64,000 nucleotides of DNA from positions 124,001-188,000 of the forward strand of contig NZ_RQFG01000012.1 of NCBI RefSeq assembly GCF_004769235.1, in the 5' to 3' direction. Positions within the stretch are counted from its first letter, which is position 1. Each line of letters starts with the position of its first letter. The notes beneath the pieces are model-generated. The model ran no database searches. It was not told where the DNA came from and saw only the letters and a list, made by a program, of their open reading frames with translations. The position numbers were made by a program, and so were the translations under genes. The DNA comes from Leptospira kanakyensis (lineage in GTDB: Bacteria; Spirochaetota; Leptospiria; Leptospirales; Leptospiraceae). Positions 9,448-18,680 of this stretch are shown one piece after another.

Positions 9448-10381
9448 ATTTTCATTTTATCTTACGATTGTCCTTCTCTTAAGTTTATCTCTAGGAGAAG
9501 GTTATCTCCGTTTCCAAAACCCAAAAGAAACCGAAGAGATTCGTTATAAAAAGTTTCATTGTTTGTATGGATTCGATCAAATTCGACTTTGCCCCAATCG
9601 GAATGAAACATTCACAAGAGTGGATGGAAAAACTTGGGACATCCAAACAAACAACTTTGGAGAACGGATCCTTTCTAAGGATACAAATCCAACTCAACTT
9701 TGGCTCATTGGTGACTCGATGGCCATGGGTTATGGGCTGCCAACAAAAGAAACACCAGCATTTTATTTAAAAACAAAATATAAAATAGAAACGCGTGTGA
9801 TTGCGGTGGATGCCATTGGCACAAATGGAATCTTTAAGCTTTTAAAAGAAAGTTTGGATTCTACAAAACAAGAAGACCTTCCCAGTCAAATTTACTGGAT
9901 TTGGAATCCATCCGACTTTATCGATGATGAAAGAGAAAAAAAAGGTTTAAAACGTTATCTTTATCCCATCCACTACAAACTCAGTCGCAATTCTTATCTC
10001 TACCGAAGTCTTCTTCCCTCACCTCCATCCAATGTGTACACTTTGTCCGGAATTCCCATCCTTTATCCGGAAAACCATACAACCTATTCTAACCTACTCC
10101 AATTTTTGAATGACCCGGCAATAACCCAAAAAAAACTAAACATCCTTTTCACTTGGGGGATGTCAAGAGTTGAAAAACCCGATACAAAGGATCCCAATTA
10201 CAATGAGGCAAAAATATTTTTTATCAAACAAGGGATGAAAACCATCGACCTCCGAAAGAAAACAGAAGATTTGTTTAAAGAACAAAAACAAGTTTATATC
10301 TCTGGAGATGGCCACCCAGGCCCTGCCCTTGCTGAACTTTTTGCCGATGCCATCGCCAAGGACTTCTTAAATTTGCCTTAG
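9431..10381 (+). CDS. Membrane-anchored SGNH-hydrolase-like protein
   Basis: 316 residues from the TTG at 9431 (MKKFYKFSF), chosen because it gives a short positive N-terminus before a hydrophobic segment. A TTG at 9401 is the alternative, and no ATG is available. IGDSMAMGYG is the SGNH block I with its Ser, and the C-terminal DGHPG supplies the Asp and His of the triad. The layout of an N-terminal anchor plus an SGNH domain is that of AlgJ/AlgX-type O-acetyltransferases, which work with an MBOAT protein such as the one at 11664. The weak start suggests coupling to the overlapping upstream gene. Confidence 0.75.
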   Translation: MKKFYKFSFYLTIVLLLSLSLGEGYLRFQNPKETEEIRYKKFHCLYGFDQIRLCPNRNETFTRVDGKTWDIQTNNFGERILSKDTNPTQLWLIGDSMAMGYGLPTKETPAFYLKTKYKIETRVIAVDAIGTNGIFKLLKESLDSTKQEDLPSQIYWIWNPSDFIDDEREKKGLKRYLYPIHYKLSRNSYLYRSLLPSPPSNVYTLSGIPILYPENHTTYSNLLQFLNDPAITQKKLNILFTWGMSRVEKPDTKDPNYNEAKIFFIKQGMKTIDLRKKTEDLFKEQKQVYISGDGHPGPALAELFADAIAKDFLNLP

Positions 10382-10423
10382 AAATGCTTGATTCCCAGCT
10401 CGAATTCTAAAGTTTAGAGGGAT

Positions 10424-11662
10424 ATGATTCAAAACTGGAAACGATGGGGAGCCATTGTCCTATTTTTCCCGTTGGCGTTACTTTCTTTGGAATTGATTTT
10501 ACGCATTTCCAATCCGCCTGCTTTACGTTACTACCGCGATGTCAAACTTTTGCATGCCTACCATCCCGAATATGGGGTGGCCCTAGAACCAAACGAAAGT
10601 CGTTTTGTCCGCCACTATGCTGATCTTTGGCAAGGACAGTTCACAACCAATTCACTTGGTCTTCGAGGGATAGAAGAACCCATACCAGGAAAACCAAAAC
10701 TCGTTTGTCTTGGGGATAGTTTGGTTATGGGATTTGGTGTTTCTGATGAAGATACTTTTTGTTCAAAACTGGGCGAATCTGAACAAAACGGACTTACTTA
10801 CCAAAGTTTGAATTTGGGTGTGGATGCTTACGGATCTCTTGGGTCTTACAAACGCCTAAAAGATATGTCAGGCAAAATTGATAATATTCAAACCGTATTA
10901 TTTTTTATCTCTCCCAATGATTTTACAATGCCTGATGAATTACGAGCGCAAGGTATACTTCCCGATGATGAAAATGATGCATTACATGAAAACGATCCTG
11001 TTTGGAAAAACAACTTTCGTATCCAATTTGAACTCACAAGAATTTCTTATCTTTTACAAGCACTCAAACTGGCTTACGAACAAACGAAGGTCAAATTTGC
11101 TCAAACCAAATATTTAGTCGCAGCAGATACAGAACTTCTTACTTCTTCGCCACTCGTTTATTTGCGAGAAACATTTATACTTCCCATCAAACAACAGAGA
11201 TGCGAAGAAAAAGATGAGTTCATTTGCCCCACTCCTCTCCAGAACCTAAATGTAGTCTGCTCTGACTCTCCAGTGGATCCAAACTCCCTCGAACCCTTAC
11301 CCGAAACAACTACCAGAGCCTATGATTTAATGATCGCTCTTTCAAAGGAAAAAGGATATAAATTTGTGCCAGTTTTACTTCCTATGCAAATCGAAGAAGT
11401 GTATTGCAGGCAGTTAGGAAAGTATAATGCACTTGGTGGTTATGCCATCCGCGCTAAAAAGTATTTGGACTCAAAAGGGATAAAAACTTTAGACATTCTC
11501 CCTTATACGGATAAAATGTGCGGCCGCGAATTTACCTTAAATGGAAAAACAAAAAAAGCAGGAATCCAAGACTACTACATTCCAGGTGATGGCCACCTAA
11601 CAAAACTAGGGAATTTATGGGCTGCTGAATCCATTGGCGAAGCCTTAAAGGAAATCAAATAA
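10424..11662 (+). CDS. Membrane-anchored SGNH-hydrolase-like protein
   Basis: 412 residues. An N-terminal hydrophobic anchor occupies about residues 9-28. LGDSLVMGFGVSD is SGNH block I, and the C-terminal PGDGHLTKLG has the Asp/His pair. A central insert carries several Cys residues that could form disulfides outside the membrane. It is paralogous in layout to the gene just upstream, and its stop is one base before the MBOAT start, so the three are almost certainly cotranscribed. The predicted role is acyl transfer to or from an extracytoplasmic glycan. The start ATG is preceded by GAGGG. Confidence 0.8.
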   Translation: MIQNWKRWGAIVLFFPLALLSLELILRISNPPALRYYRDVKLLHAYHPEYGVALEPNESRFVRHYADLWQGQFTTNSLGLRGIEEPIPGKPKLVCLGDSLVMGFGVSDEDTFCSKLGESEQNGLTYQSLNLGVDAYGSLGSYKRLKDMSGKIDNIQTVLFFISPNDFTMPDELRAQGILPDDENDALHENDPVWKNNFRIQFELTRISYLLQALKLAYEQTKVKFAQTKYLVAADTELLTSSPLVYLRETFILPIKQQRCEEKDEFICPTPLQNLNVVCSDSPVDPNSLEPLPETTTRAYDLMIALSKEKGYKFVPVLLPMQIEEVYCRQLGKYNALGGYAIRAKKYLDSKGIKTLDILPYTDKMCGREFTLNGKTKKAGIQDYYIPGDGHLTKLGNLWAAESIGEALKEIK

Positions 11663-11663
11663 T

Positions 11664-13094
11664 ATGCTTTTTAATTCTGTTCACTATTTGATCTTTGCAC
11701 CCGTTGTCATCCTAGTATATTTTTTAATTCCTAAAAGATTTCAAGGCCTCTGGTTATTCATTGTTAGTTTGTATTTTTATGCAATTTTTAGAATACCATT
11801 TCTGATTTTACTCGTGTTTTCTTTTGTTGTCACAAAACTAGCTGTGGATTATATGGAAGCCACTTCCTCTAAACCAAAAAAACTCTGTTGGTTGAATGTG
11901 GCTGTTTGGAGTAACTTAAGTTTACTATTTGTATTTAAGTATTTAGATTTTTCCATTACTGTTTGGAACCAAACATTTTCATTCACTCCTTGCGATCCAG
12001 AATTTGTCCAAAAGTCAGGAATTCTTCTTCCCATGGGGATTAGTTTTTTCACCTTACAAGCAGTATCCTATGCAGTCGATGTCTATAGGGGTGTGGTGGA
12101 AAGAGCCAAATCCATTTTTCATTTTGGACTTTTTTTGGCTTTTTTCCCGCAACTTGTGGCAGGGCCTATCTTACGTGCGAGTGATGTCCTCCACCAATTT
12201 TTAGATTCCAAGGATTTCACAAAAGAAAATTTAAAACATGGCCTCAAACAACTGTTTTGGGGAATTTTTAAAAAAACCTTCATAGCCGATCCAGTTTCTT
12301 ATGTCATTGATCCTATGTATGCCAACCCTACGGAATACAATTGGATTGCGATGTGGATTGCTGCGTTTTTATTTGCGGTGCAAATTTATTGTGATTTTTC
12401 CGGATACTCCGACATAGCAATTGGAACCGCAAGGATACTTGGATTTCATATTCCAAAAAACTTTGACCGTCCTTTTTTATCGGGAACACTAACCGAACTT
12501 TGGAGACGTTGGCATATTTCGTTTAGTTCTTGGTTACGTGACTATGTATACATCACTCTCGGTGGCAATAGACGTGGTGAAATTATGGCTTATGTGAATC
12601 TTTTTATCACTACATTTGTTTCGGGAATTTGGCACGGTGCCGATTGGACCTTTGTTTTATGGGGAACACTCCACTCCTCTATGATGGTCATCGAAAAATT
12701 TGTTTTCAAATTTGAAACTATGCGTAAGGCATGGAACCGAGTACCACGTGCCATCCAACCATTGTATCCAGTAGGTATATTCGTATTGTCTTGTTTTTTC
12801 TTCAGAGCCAAAGCCACTCCTGAAGTTCCTACAGGAATGGGTATCACCAAAATCATGTTAGAACGTGCATTCACTGGCGCGGGCGGAATTTTTCCTCAGA
12901 TGAGTTTGAGTTTAGTGATCCTCGTTGGATTTTTGTTTTTGGTGGATATCCTCCAAGATAAAAAGGAGGACAGGTTTGCCTTTATCACAGACAATTTATA
13001 TTTCCTGATCCCAACTTGTATCCTACTCTACATCACTTCGTTTATCATTTATAGTGTGACGGTATCAAGTCCATTCCTCTACTTTCAATTCTAA
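11664..13094 (+). CDS. MBOAT family O-acyltransferase (AlgI-like)
   Basis: 476 residues with about ten or more membrane helices. LTELWRRWHISFSSWLRDY and the following LGGNRRG are the hallmark of the AlgI/DltB/PatA branch. The segment SGIWHGADWTFVLWG holds the invariant His (about residue 324). Family knowledge: these proteins move acetyl or other acyl groups across the membrane to an SGNH partner that modifies a polysaccharide or wall polymer. The two SGNH genes directly upstream fit that partnership. The start is ATG one base after the upstream stop. Confidence 0.92.
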   Translation: MLFNSVHYLIFAPVVILVYFLIPKRFQGLWLFIVSLYFYAIFRIPFLILLVFSFVVTKLAVDYMEATSSKPKKLCWLNVAVWSNLSLLFVFKYLDFSITVWNQTFSFTPCDPEFVQKSGILLPMGISFFTLQAVSYAVDVYRGVVERAKSIFHFGLFLAFFPQLVAGPILRASDVLHQFLDSKDFTKENLKHGLKQLFWGIFKKTFIADPVSYVIDPMYANPTEYNWIAMWIAAFLFAVQIYCDFSGYSDIAIGTARILGFHIPKNFDRPFLSGTLTELWRRWHISFSSWLRDYVYITLGGNRRGEIMAYVNLFITTFVSGIWHGADWTFVLWGTLHSSMMVIEKFVFKFETMRKAWNRVPRAIQPLYPVGIFVLSCFFFRAKATPEVPTGMGITKIMLERAFTGAGGIFPQMSLSLVILVGFLFLVDILQDKKEDRFAFITDNLYFLIPTCILLYITSFIIYSVTVSSPFLYFQF

Positions 13095-13101
13095 ATAAAA
13101 A

Positions 13102-13125
13102 AAGCCGGTAATCACTTACCGGCTT
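13102..13125. terminator. Bidirectional intrinsic terminator
   Basis: The 10-bp stem AAGCCGGTAA/TTACCGGCTT encloses the loop TCAC. On the minus strand it is followed by a run of seven T residues, making a textbook terminator for lemA. On the plus strand it lies just after the MBOAT stop with a weaker T-rich tail. Confidence 0.85.
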
Positions 13126-13151
13126 CCATTTAAAATTCAAAATCAATTGAT

Positions 13152-13748
13152 TTAGAATTCTACTTTTGGTGCATTCTCAATCGCCTTTGGATCTTCTACA
13201 GTAAAGGTTGCTTTTGCATCATAACCAAAAGCTTTTGCAGTGAGAACCGCTGGAAACTGACGAATGTACACATTGAATTCTTTTGTTGATTTGATGAATC
13301 GGTTTCTTGCCACAGTGATTCTATTTTCTGTCCCTTCCAACTGTGCCATCAAATCAGAAAAATGTTGGTCAGATTTCAATTGTGGGTAGTTTTCTTGGAT
13401 CATAAGGAGTCTTGACAACGCGGAACCCAATTGACCTTGTGCTTGGTCAAATTTTTTCAAACTCTCTGGGTTGTTTACAAGTTCTGGAGTTGCTTGGATG
13501 GATCCAATTTTAGCACGTGCTTCTGCAATTCCTGTCATAATTTCTTTTTCTTGGTTTGCAAATCCTTTCACAGCGGAAACCAAATTCGGAACTAAATCAG
13601 ATCTTCTTTTGTATTGGTTGAGAACTTCTGCCCAAGAAGCAGTCACTTCTTCATCCAACTCTTGGATACGGTTATAACCGCAGTTGGTTAATAAGGTTGC
13701 CATTAAGGAAACCAGAAAAACGGTTCGAAACATTCTTGTCATGGTCAT
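13152..13748 (-). CDS. lemA: LemA family lipoprotein
   Basis: 198 residues. A lipobox-like LLTNC (Cys about 23) follows a hydrophobic signal segment, so the mature protein is probably lipid-anchored. NRIQELDEEVTASWAEVLNQYKRRSDLVPNLV is the conserved LemA opening and is followed by long helices. The LemA function is not settled. There are three in-frame starts (13748, 13742, 13733). A sigma70-like promoter ends just upstream of the first, which would favour one of the later starts. No TPM-domain partner gene is adjacent, unlike in many genomes. Confidence 0.88.
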   Translation of the reverse strand: MTMTRMFRTVFLVSLMATLLTNCGYNRIQELDEEVTASWAEVLNQYKRRSDLVPNLVSAVKGFANQEKEIMTGIAEARAKIGSIQATPELVNNPESLKKFDQAQGQLGSALSRLLMIQENYPQLKSDQHFSDLMAQLEGTENRITVARNRFIKSTKEFNVYIRQFPAVLTAKAFGYDAKATFTVEDPKAIENAPKVEF

Positions 13749-13777
13749 TGTATACCTAGTCTTTAGTCGGTCTGCAA
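13749..13777 (-). promoter_or_regulatory. Candidate sigma70-type promoter for lemA
   Basis: On the minus strand TTGCAG (13777-13772) and TATACA (13754-13749) are separated by 17 bases. The -10 box abuts the first ATG of lemA, so transcription would begin inside the annotated 5' end. Either a later ATG is used or the boxes are fortuitous. Confidence 0.4.
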
Positions 13778-13796
13778 CACCAATTTGTTAAAAAAA

Positions 13797-14954
13797 TTAA
13801 TATCGATACGGTTTTGTGAGCTTCATCCAATGACGTTCTGACTGGTCTAAATACTCACTGAGCGCAGATTCCGATAATTTGCCGTACAAATAATCAAGTA
13901 GAACACTGTCACCCGCAAGAAGTTCAATTGCTGGCCTGTCCGAACGAAACTCGTACACACCTTTTAAATATTCGAATTCTTTCGGAAATAATTCACCGAG
14001 TTGTTTCAGGAAGTACAAAATAAAATAAAGGGAATGAAACTGTTTTGGTTTTAGTACCATGAGTTGGTATCCTTCACAAATCGTACCAGTATATTTATGA
14101 AAGGTAGGTAAAAAACGTAAAGCTCGCAAACGAAAATCATCCGATTGGTGTGAGTCCATACGTTTATCCAATTCTTCTTTTGCTTTACCGACTAAATAGG
14201 GAGCTCCAAAAGTTTCAAAGGGTTTTGTCGTCCCTCTTCCTTCGGAAAGATTGGTTCCTTCCAAAAGACACATTCCTGGATACACCAAACAGGTACTTTG
14301 TGTAGGAATGTTCGGAGATGGGGGAACCCATTCAAATTGGGAAATAGACTTTGGATGGAACACTCCCACAGGAACCACCACCACATCCACTTTTAAGTGA
14401 AAGGTTTCATTATAATATGATAATAATCCCCCAGGAGTGAGTCCATGTCTATGTAATACAGAAGTAACACCAACAAAGGATTCAAATTCCTTTTGGAGAG
14501 GAGTTCCTTCTACTTTTTTGCCAATGGGATTCGGTGAATCAATCACTAGAAAAATCGGAGCTTTGCCGGTTTCTTTTTTTAGGCGAGAGATTTCCAAAAG
14601 AATATAATAAGCTGTCGTTAAAAACGTATAATAGCGAGAGCCCACATCTTTGATATCAACTATGATGACATCCACCCCAGTCAAACTTTCTCTGGGAGGA
14701 ACAAGACTTTTCTCTTCTTTTCCATAGAGATTTACAATTTGCATATCTCCAAAAAGATATTTGAGTTCATCCCCGCTGACTTGGTCTTGTAACTCAGCAA
14801 AAAGTCCATGTTCTGGTAAAAAAATAGTTTTAAGATCAAAAATCTCAGCATAGGTCTGGAAGTGGTATTTTCCATTAAATCCAAATGCACTTTGGTTGGT
14901 GAGAATGGCTGCCTTACAACCGTTTAACTTATTTATGTTTTTTAAAAACTTCAT
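13797..14954 (-). CDS. DUF1343 / NamZ-like exo-beta-N-acetylmuramidase family protein
   Basis: 385 residues from the ATG at 14954, which overlaps the tyrA stop as ATGA. The frame is open to 14999, but the coupled start is preferred. Family motifs seen are LTNQSA, LPEHGLF, IVDIKDVGSRYYTF, DSPNPIG with VEGTPL, LTPGGLLSYYN and VPPSPNIP. Proteins of this family remove terminal MurNAc from peptidoglycan fragments. No signal peptide is visible from this start, so it may act in the cytoplasm on recycled muropeptides. It lies downstream of pheA-tyrA without an obvious pathway link. Confidence 0.85.
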   Translation of the reverse strand: MKFLKNINKLNGCKAAILTNQSAFGFNGKYHFQTYAEIFDLKTIFLPEHGLFAELQDQVSGDELKYLFGDMQIVNLYGKEEKSLVPPRESLTGVDVIIVDIKDVGSRYYTFLTTAYYILLEISRLKKETGKAPIFLVIDSPNPIGKKVEGTPLQKEFESFVGVTSVLHRHGLTPGGLLSYYNETFHLKVDVVVVPVGVFHPKSISQFEWVPPSPNIPTQSTCLVYPGMCLLEGTNLSEGRGTTKPFETFGAPYLVGKAKEELDKRMDSHQSDDFRLRALRFLPTFHKYTGTICEGYQLMVLKPKQFHSLYFILYFLKQLGELFPKEFEYLKGVYEFRSDRPAIELLAGDSVLLDYLYGKLSESALSEYLDQSERHWMKLTKPYRY

Positions 14955-15844
14955 TTGGTTTTTCGAATTTCTTCTTTGTTTAATAGAGCCAATTCCCAAA
15001 TTTTACGAATTTTATCTTCATCAAAAAAACCGTTGGATCCAAACAAATCACGAAACTCTAACAATTGTTTGATCAAATCATCAATTGACTTCTTTAAAAA
15101 TACTTGGTTTTCTTTAAAAATCGAAATCCACATATCAGGATTGGATCCAGCAATCCGAGACATATCTCTAAACCCACCACCTGTAATAGGTTTAGAAGTT
15201 CCCATAATTTCTTTTTTGGTTGTGGGATTGGATCCTGCTACATTGACAAGCAAGGTAGAAATGACATGAGGGAGGTGAGATAAGTAAGCCAAAGTTTCAT
15301 CATGTGACTTTGAATCCATCTCCATTGTCCAAGAACCAATTTTTTCCCAAAACAAACGAACAAAATCCAAACTCGTGTTTGATGCCAACTTGGGAGACGT
15401 GAGTATACATAGTTTATCCACATACAAATCAGGAACGGCTGCATCCGCACCCACTTGTTCGGATCCACACATAGGATGGGTAGAAATATAATGATGAGTG
15501 GTATTAGCATAATGAGATTCCACTGCAGAAACAATTGTTTCTTTGGTAGATCCCAAATCGATAAAGATTGTATTCCCTGATTTAGGAAGAGTAGGAATGA
15601 TTTTCAAAATGGATGCAACTGGAGTACTAAAAACTACCAAATCATAATGGTTCCAATCCGGAGAGATAAACTCTGATTGTAAAAACACTTGGTTACTTAA
15701 GTTTTTCTTAAGGATTGTATTTTTACTTTTTTCAGAACGAACCACTGCCGTAATTTCAGTGTCTGGAAATTTCTTTTGAATGGCAAGGGCCAAGGATCCA
15801 CCCATTAGTCCCATTCCATAAATCAAAACTTTGGATAAGTTCAT
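14951..15844 (-). CDS. tyrA: Prephenate dehydrogenase
   Basis: 297 residues. It oxidatively decarboxylates prephenate to 4-hydroxyphenylpyruvate with NAD(P)+ on the way to tyrosine. The N-terminal Rossmann motif is YGMGLMGGSLA (about 9-19). STHPMCGSEQVG is the conserved substrate-binding segment, and a helical dimerisation domain follows. No ACT domain is fused. It is coupled to pheA by an ATGA overlap (15841-15844), so the two branches after prephenate are made together. Confidence 0.93.
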   Translation of the reverse strand: MNLSKVLIYGMGLMGGSLALAIQKKFPDTEITAVVRSEKSKNTILKKNLSNQVFLQSEFISPDWNHYDLVVFSTPVASILKIIPTLPKSGNTIFIDLGSTKETIVSAVESHYANTTHHYISTHPMCGSEQVGADAAVPDLYVDKLCILTSPKLASNTSLDFVRLFWEKIGSWTMEMDSKSHDETLAYLSHLPHVISTLLVNVAGSNPTTKKEIMGTSKPITGGGFRDMSRIAGSNPDMWISIFKENQVFLKKSIDDLIKQLLEFRDLFGSNGFFDEDKIRKIWELALLNKEEIRKTK

Positions 15845-16932
15845 GTCGGAAAAGATCCGGCCGTTGGATAGGAACCTAACAGTTTAAACAAGGTACATTG
15901 TGATTTTACTTTTTCGAGTAATTCTGCAATTTTTGGATCTTCTTTGTGTCCAATAAAATCCACAAAAAAATGATACTCCCACAAGTTTCGTTTGAGAGGT
16001 CTAGATTCAATTTTAGTGAGGTTTACAGGTATTTCATTAAAAGTTTTTAAGACAGCAAACAAAGAACCAGTTTGGTTCGGAATCGAAAATACAATGGATG
16101 TTTTATCTTCTTTTGTTTTAGGAGATTCTGTTTTGCCAATCACAAGAAACCGAGTGGTATTTCCCGAATAATCTTCGATTCCTTCGGCAACTACGTTTAA
16201 ACCATAAATTTCACCGGCAATTTTGGATGCGATGGCAAGTCCATCTTTTCGTTCCGAAACTAATTTTGCTGCCATAGCGGTGGAGGATGTATCCACAACC
16301 TCCACACTCGGAAGGTTAGCCGATATCCAATTACGACATTGTTCGTTTCCAATCCGAATCCCGTAGATTTTTTTTACAGCCGAAAGATCAGTTTCAAATC
16401 CAAGCAGTGAAAAAGAAATTCTTTGGTATAACTCAGAATAAACGAAAAGGTCTGTTTCTAAAAACATATCCAGTGTGGAACTAACTTGTCCTTCCGTGGA
16501 ATTTTCCACAGGAACCACTCCGTAATCCAACTTCCCCTCTTCCACCATTCGAAATACATCAGGGATAGAGGTTTGCGGAACCGCGTCTATCGAGGATCCA
16601 AATTTTGCACGTAATGCGGAATGAGAAAAACTTCCTTCGGGTCCTAAAAATCCAATCTTTAACGGATGTTCTAAGGCAATGGTTCCAGACATCATCTCTC
16701 TGTAGATGGCACGAATGACAGATGCAGGAAGTGGCCCACCTGATAATTTTGTTACCTTTTCATATACGTCTTTTTCACGATCAGGACGGTAGATGGGACC
16801 ACCGGATTCTTTTTTCACACGACCAATTTCTTGAGCAAAACCTGCCCGTTTTTGAATGAGAGCGATGATTTCAGTGTCTAACGAATCAATACCCGCACGG
16901 AGTTTTTTTAGTTCTTCTTCTGCACTACTCAT
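15841..16932 (-). CDS. pheA: Bifunctional chorismate mutase / prephenate dehydratase
   Basis: 363 residues from the ATG at 16932, one base after the scpB stop. The N-terminal 85 residues form an AroQ-type chorismate mutase helix bundle (LRAGIDSLDTEIIALIQKR). The dehydratase domain opens with IGFLGPEGSFSH, includes PVENSTEGQV and ends near the NTTRFLVIG catalytic Thr-Arg segment. A C-terminal ACT domain with ESRPLKRNLWEYHFFVDF probably senses phenylalanine. It makes phenylpyruvate from chorismate. A longer reading from 16977 would overlap scpB by 44 bases and is unlikely. Confidence 0.95.
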   Translation of the reverse strand: MSSAEEELKKLRAGIDSLDTEIIALIQKRAGFAQEIGRVKKESGGPIYRPDREKDVYEKVTKLSGGPLPASVIRAIYREMMSGTIALEHPLKIGFLGPEGSFSHSALRAKFGSSIDAVPQTSIPDVFRMVEEGKLDYGVVPVENSTEGQVSSTLDMFLETDLFVYSELYQRISFSLLGFETDLSAVKKIYGIRIGNEQCRNWISANLPSVEVVDTSSTAMAAKLVSERKDGLAIASKIAGEIYGLNVVAEGIEDYSGNTTRFLVIGKTESPKTKEDKTSIVFSIPNQTGSLFAVLKTFNEIPVNLTKIESRPLKRNLWEYHFFVDFIGHKEDPKIAELLEKVKSQCTLFKLLGSYPTAGSFPT

Positions 16933-16933
16933 C

Positions 16934-17563
16934 TCAGGCCTCTTCTTGTAATTCTTCCGGTAGAGTGCTTGTATCAAAATCAGGATTCATTTCTGTTTCA
17001 TCAGTTACAGTGATGGATTCTGGCGAAAATTCTTCGAATTTAAGTTCTTTGACTTCTACAGGAGTCGGCAGGTCTGTGAGTTTACTAAGTCCAAAGTGTA
17101 ACAAGAACTCGTTGGTAGTTCCATACAATGTAGGTCTTCCAGGCACTTCCTTTTGGCCCACAGCTTTTACCAATTTTTTAGACATGAGGCTCGCAATCAT
17201 TGCGCGAGAAGACACCCCTCGAATTTCATCGAGTTCTGTTAATGTGATGGGTTGTTTGTAAGCAATGATGGCAAGAGTGTCCAAGGTTCCGCGAGAAAGA
17301 GTTTCTCTTTTTTTATCTTTAAAGATATGAGCTAAAATTTCGCTGTATTTTTGATTGGTGATGAATTGGTAACCACCGGCGATTTCTCTGAGTAAAAAAC
17401 CGCCTTCTTTTTCTTGGTAATCTAGGATGAGTTCATCAAGGAGTTCCCGGGCTTCCGTTTTTTCGATCCCAGCAGACTTGGCAAGTGCAGACAATTTGAT
17501 TGGATCTGAAGATAAAAAAAGAAGCGCCTCTAGAAGGCCCTTGGTATAAGTTCTTTCTTCCAA
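16934..17563 (-). CDS. scpB: Segregation and condensation protein B
   Basis: 209 residues with two winged-helix units. Recognisable segments are LLEALLFLSSDPI near the N-terminus, GGYQFITNQKY, TLDTLAIIAYKQPIT, IRGVSSRAMI and GRPTLYGTTNEFLLHFGL. With ScpA and Smc it forms the condensin-like complex that compacts and segregates the chromosome. The C-terminal tail is acidic. It sits six bases after scpA. Confidence 0.95.
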   Translation of the reverse strand: MEERTYTKGLLEALLFLSSDPIKLSALAKSAGIEKTEARELLDELILDYQEKEGGFLLREIAGGYQFITNQKYSEILAHIFKDKKRETLSRGTLDTLAIIAYKQPITLTELDEIRGVSSRAMIASLMSKKLVKAVGQKEVPGRPTLYGTTNEFLLHFGLSKLTDLPTPVEVKELKFEEFSPESITVTDETEMNPDFDTSTLPEELQEEA

Positions 17564-17569
17564 ATGGAT

Positions 17570-18313
17570 CTAAACCTTGACTATTTTGATTTCACCGAAA
17601 ACTGCATGTTGGAGGACTTTGCAAACTCGGATTTTAACAACTTCTAATACGGCAAGGAAGGCAGCGACGATTTCTTTTTTTTCCGGTTTTTCTGTTTCGA
17701 ACAAATCCATAAAGTGGATTTCCCCGGATTTTTCTAAAAGACTTTGTATATAGGCCATTTTATCTTCTACGGAGTATTGGGCCACACCCTCGTAGATGGG
17801 GAGAAGGTCTTCGATTTCATTGGAAGACTCTTGTTCCAAAATCGAATTGAAGGCAGAAATTAAATCCACAAGACTAACATCCAACCAAACTTCCGTTTCA
17901 TCCAAAACTTGGTTGGTTTCCCGAGTGAACATACCTGCGGTCAATCTGTCCAGTTCCGCCAGACGTTGTCCGGCCATTTGGAACTTTTTGTGTTCGAGTA
18001 ATTTATCTACGAGTTCTTTGGGTAGAGGCGGGTCATAATCCTCTTCCTCAAAACCGGGATCCGGCAATAAGGCTTTGGATTTTAAATACACCAAATGAGA
18101 TGCCATCACAGCAAACTCAGAAGTTAACTCAATCGATAAGGACTGACTGGTTCTCAAAAATTGAATGAAATCGGATGTGATACGCGAAAGGGAGACTTCA
18201 AAAATATCAACCTTATAACTATCAATCAGAGACCATAAAACCGTTAAAGGTCCTTCTGTCAGCCCTCCGTCCTGGTTTTGCCACCGGACGATAAACTCCG
18301 GGGTTGGGGACAC
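17570..18313 (-). CDS. scpA: Segregation and condensation protein A (kleisin)
   Basis: 247 residues from a GTG start at 18313, three bases after the cheY stop. The N-terminal domain contains EGPLTVLWSLIDSYKVDIFEVSLSRI, and LVYLKSKALLPDP is the conserved Smc neck-binding region. The C-terminal winged helix has EIVAAFLAVLEVVKI. Its cognate partner ScpB follows directly. The position behind cheY suggests read-through from the chemotaxis genes. Confidence 0.94.
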   Translation of the reverse strand: MSPTPEFIVRWQNQDGGLTEGPLTVLWSLIDSYKVDIFEVSLSRITSDFIQFLRTSQSLSIELTSEFAVMASHLVYLKSKALLPDPGFEEEDYDPPLPKELVDKLLEHKKFQMAGQRLAELDRLTAGMFTRETNQVLDETEVWLDVSLVDLISAFNSILEQESSNEIEDLLPIYEGVAQYSVEDKMAYIQSLLEKSGEIHFMDLFETEKPEKKEIVAAFLAVLEVVKIRVCKVLQHAVFGEIKIVKV

Positions 18314-18316
18314 GAT

Positions 18317-18679
18317 TTATAAACCTAATGCTTTAGCTGCTGCTTGTTGCAATCTTTCTGGAGGAAAAGGTTTTACAACAAAATCCTTAACACCCATCTT
18401 AATTGCTTTTGCCAGTAAATCTTCCTGACCAAGAGCCGTTACCATAATGATTTTAGCAGAAGCATCAAATTTAATGATTTCTTTTGTAGCTTCGATTCCA
18501 TCTTTTTCACGCATGGTAATGTCCATAGTGACTAAATCCGGCTTGAGGTTCTTATACTGTTCTACCGCAATATTACCGTTCTCAGCTTCACCTACGATCT
18601 CGTGACCCGCACCAACTAACGCATCTTTTACGAGCGTTCTCATGAATTTTGCATCATCTACAACCAAAATTCTTGCCAT
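18317..18679 (-). CDS. cheY: Chemotaxis response regulator CheY
   Basis: 120 residues, a single receiver domain. The acidic pair is DD at 8-9, the phospho-acceptor is D53 in TMDITM, the Thr of VTALG follows beta-4, and the Lys of VKPF follows beta-5. When phosphorylated by CheA it should bind the flagellar switch. It begins one base after the cheB stop region and has no output domain. Confidence 0.93.
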   Translation of the reverse strand: MARILVVDDAKFMRTLVKDALVGAGHEIVGEAENGNIAVEQYKNLKPDLVTMDITMREKDGIEATKEIIKFDASAKIIMVTALGQEDLLAKAIKMGVKDFVVKPFPPERLQQAAAKALGL

Positions 18680-18680
18680 G

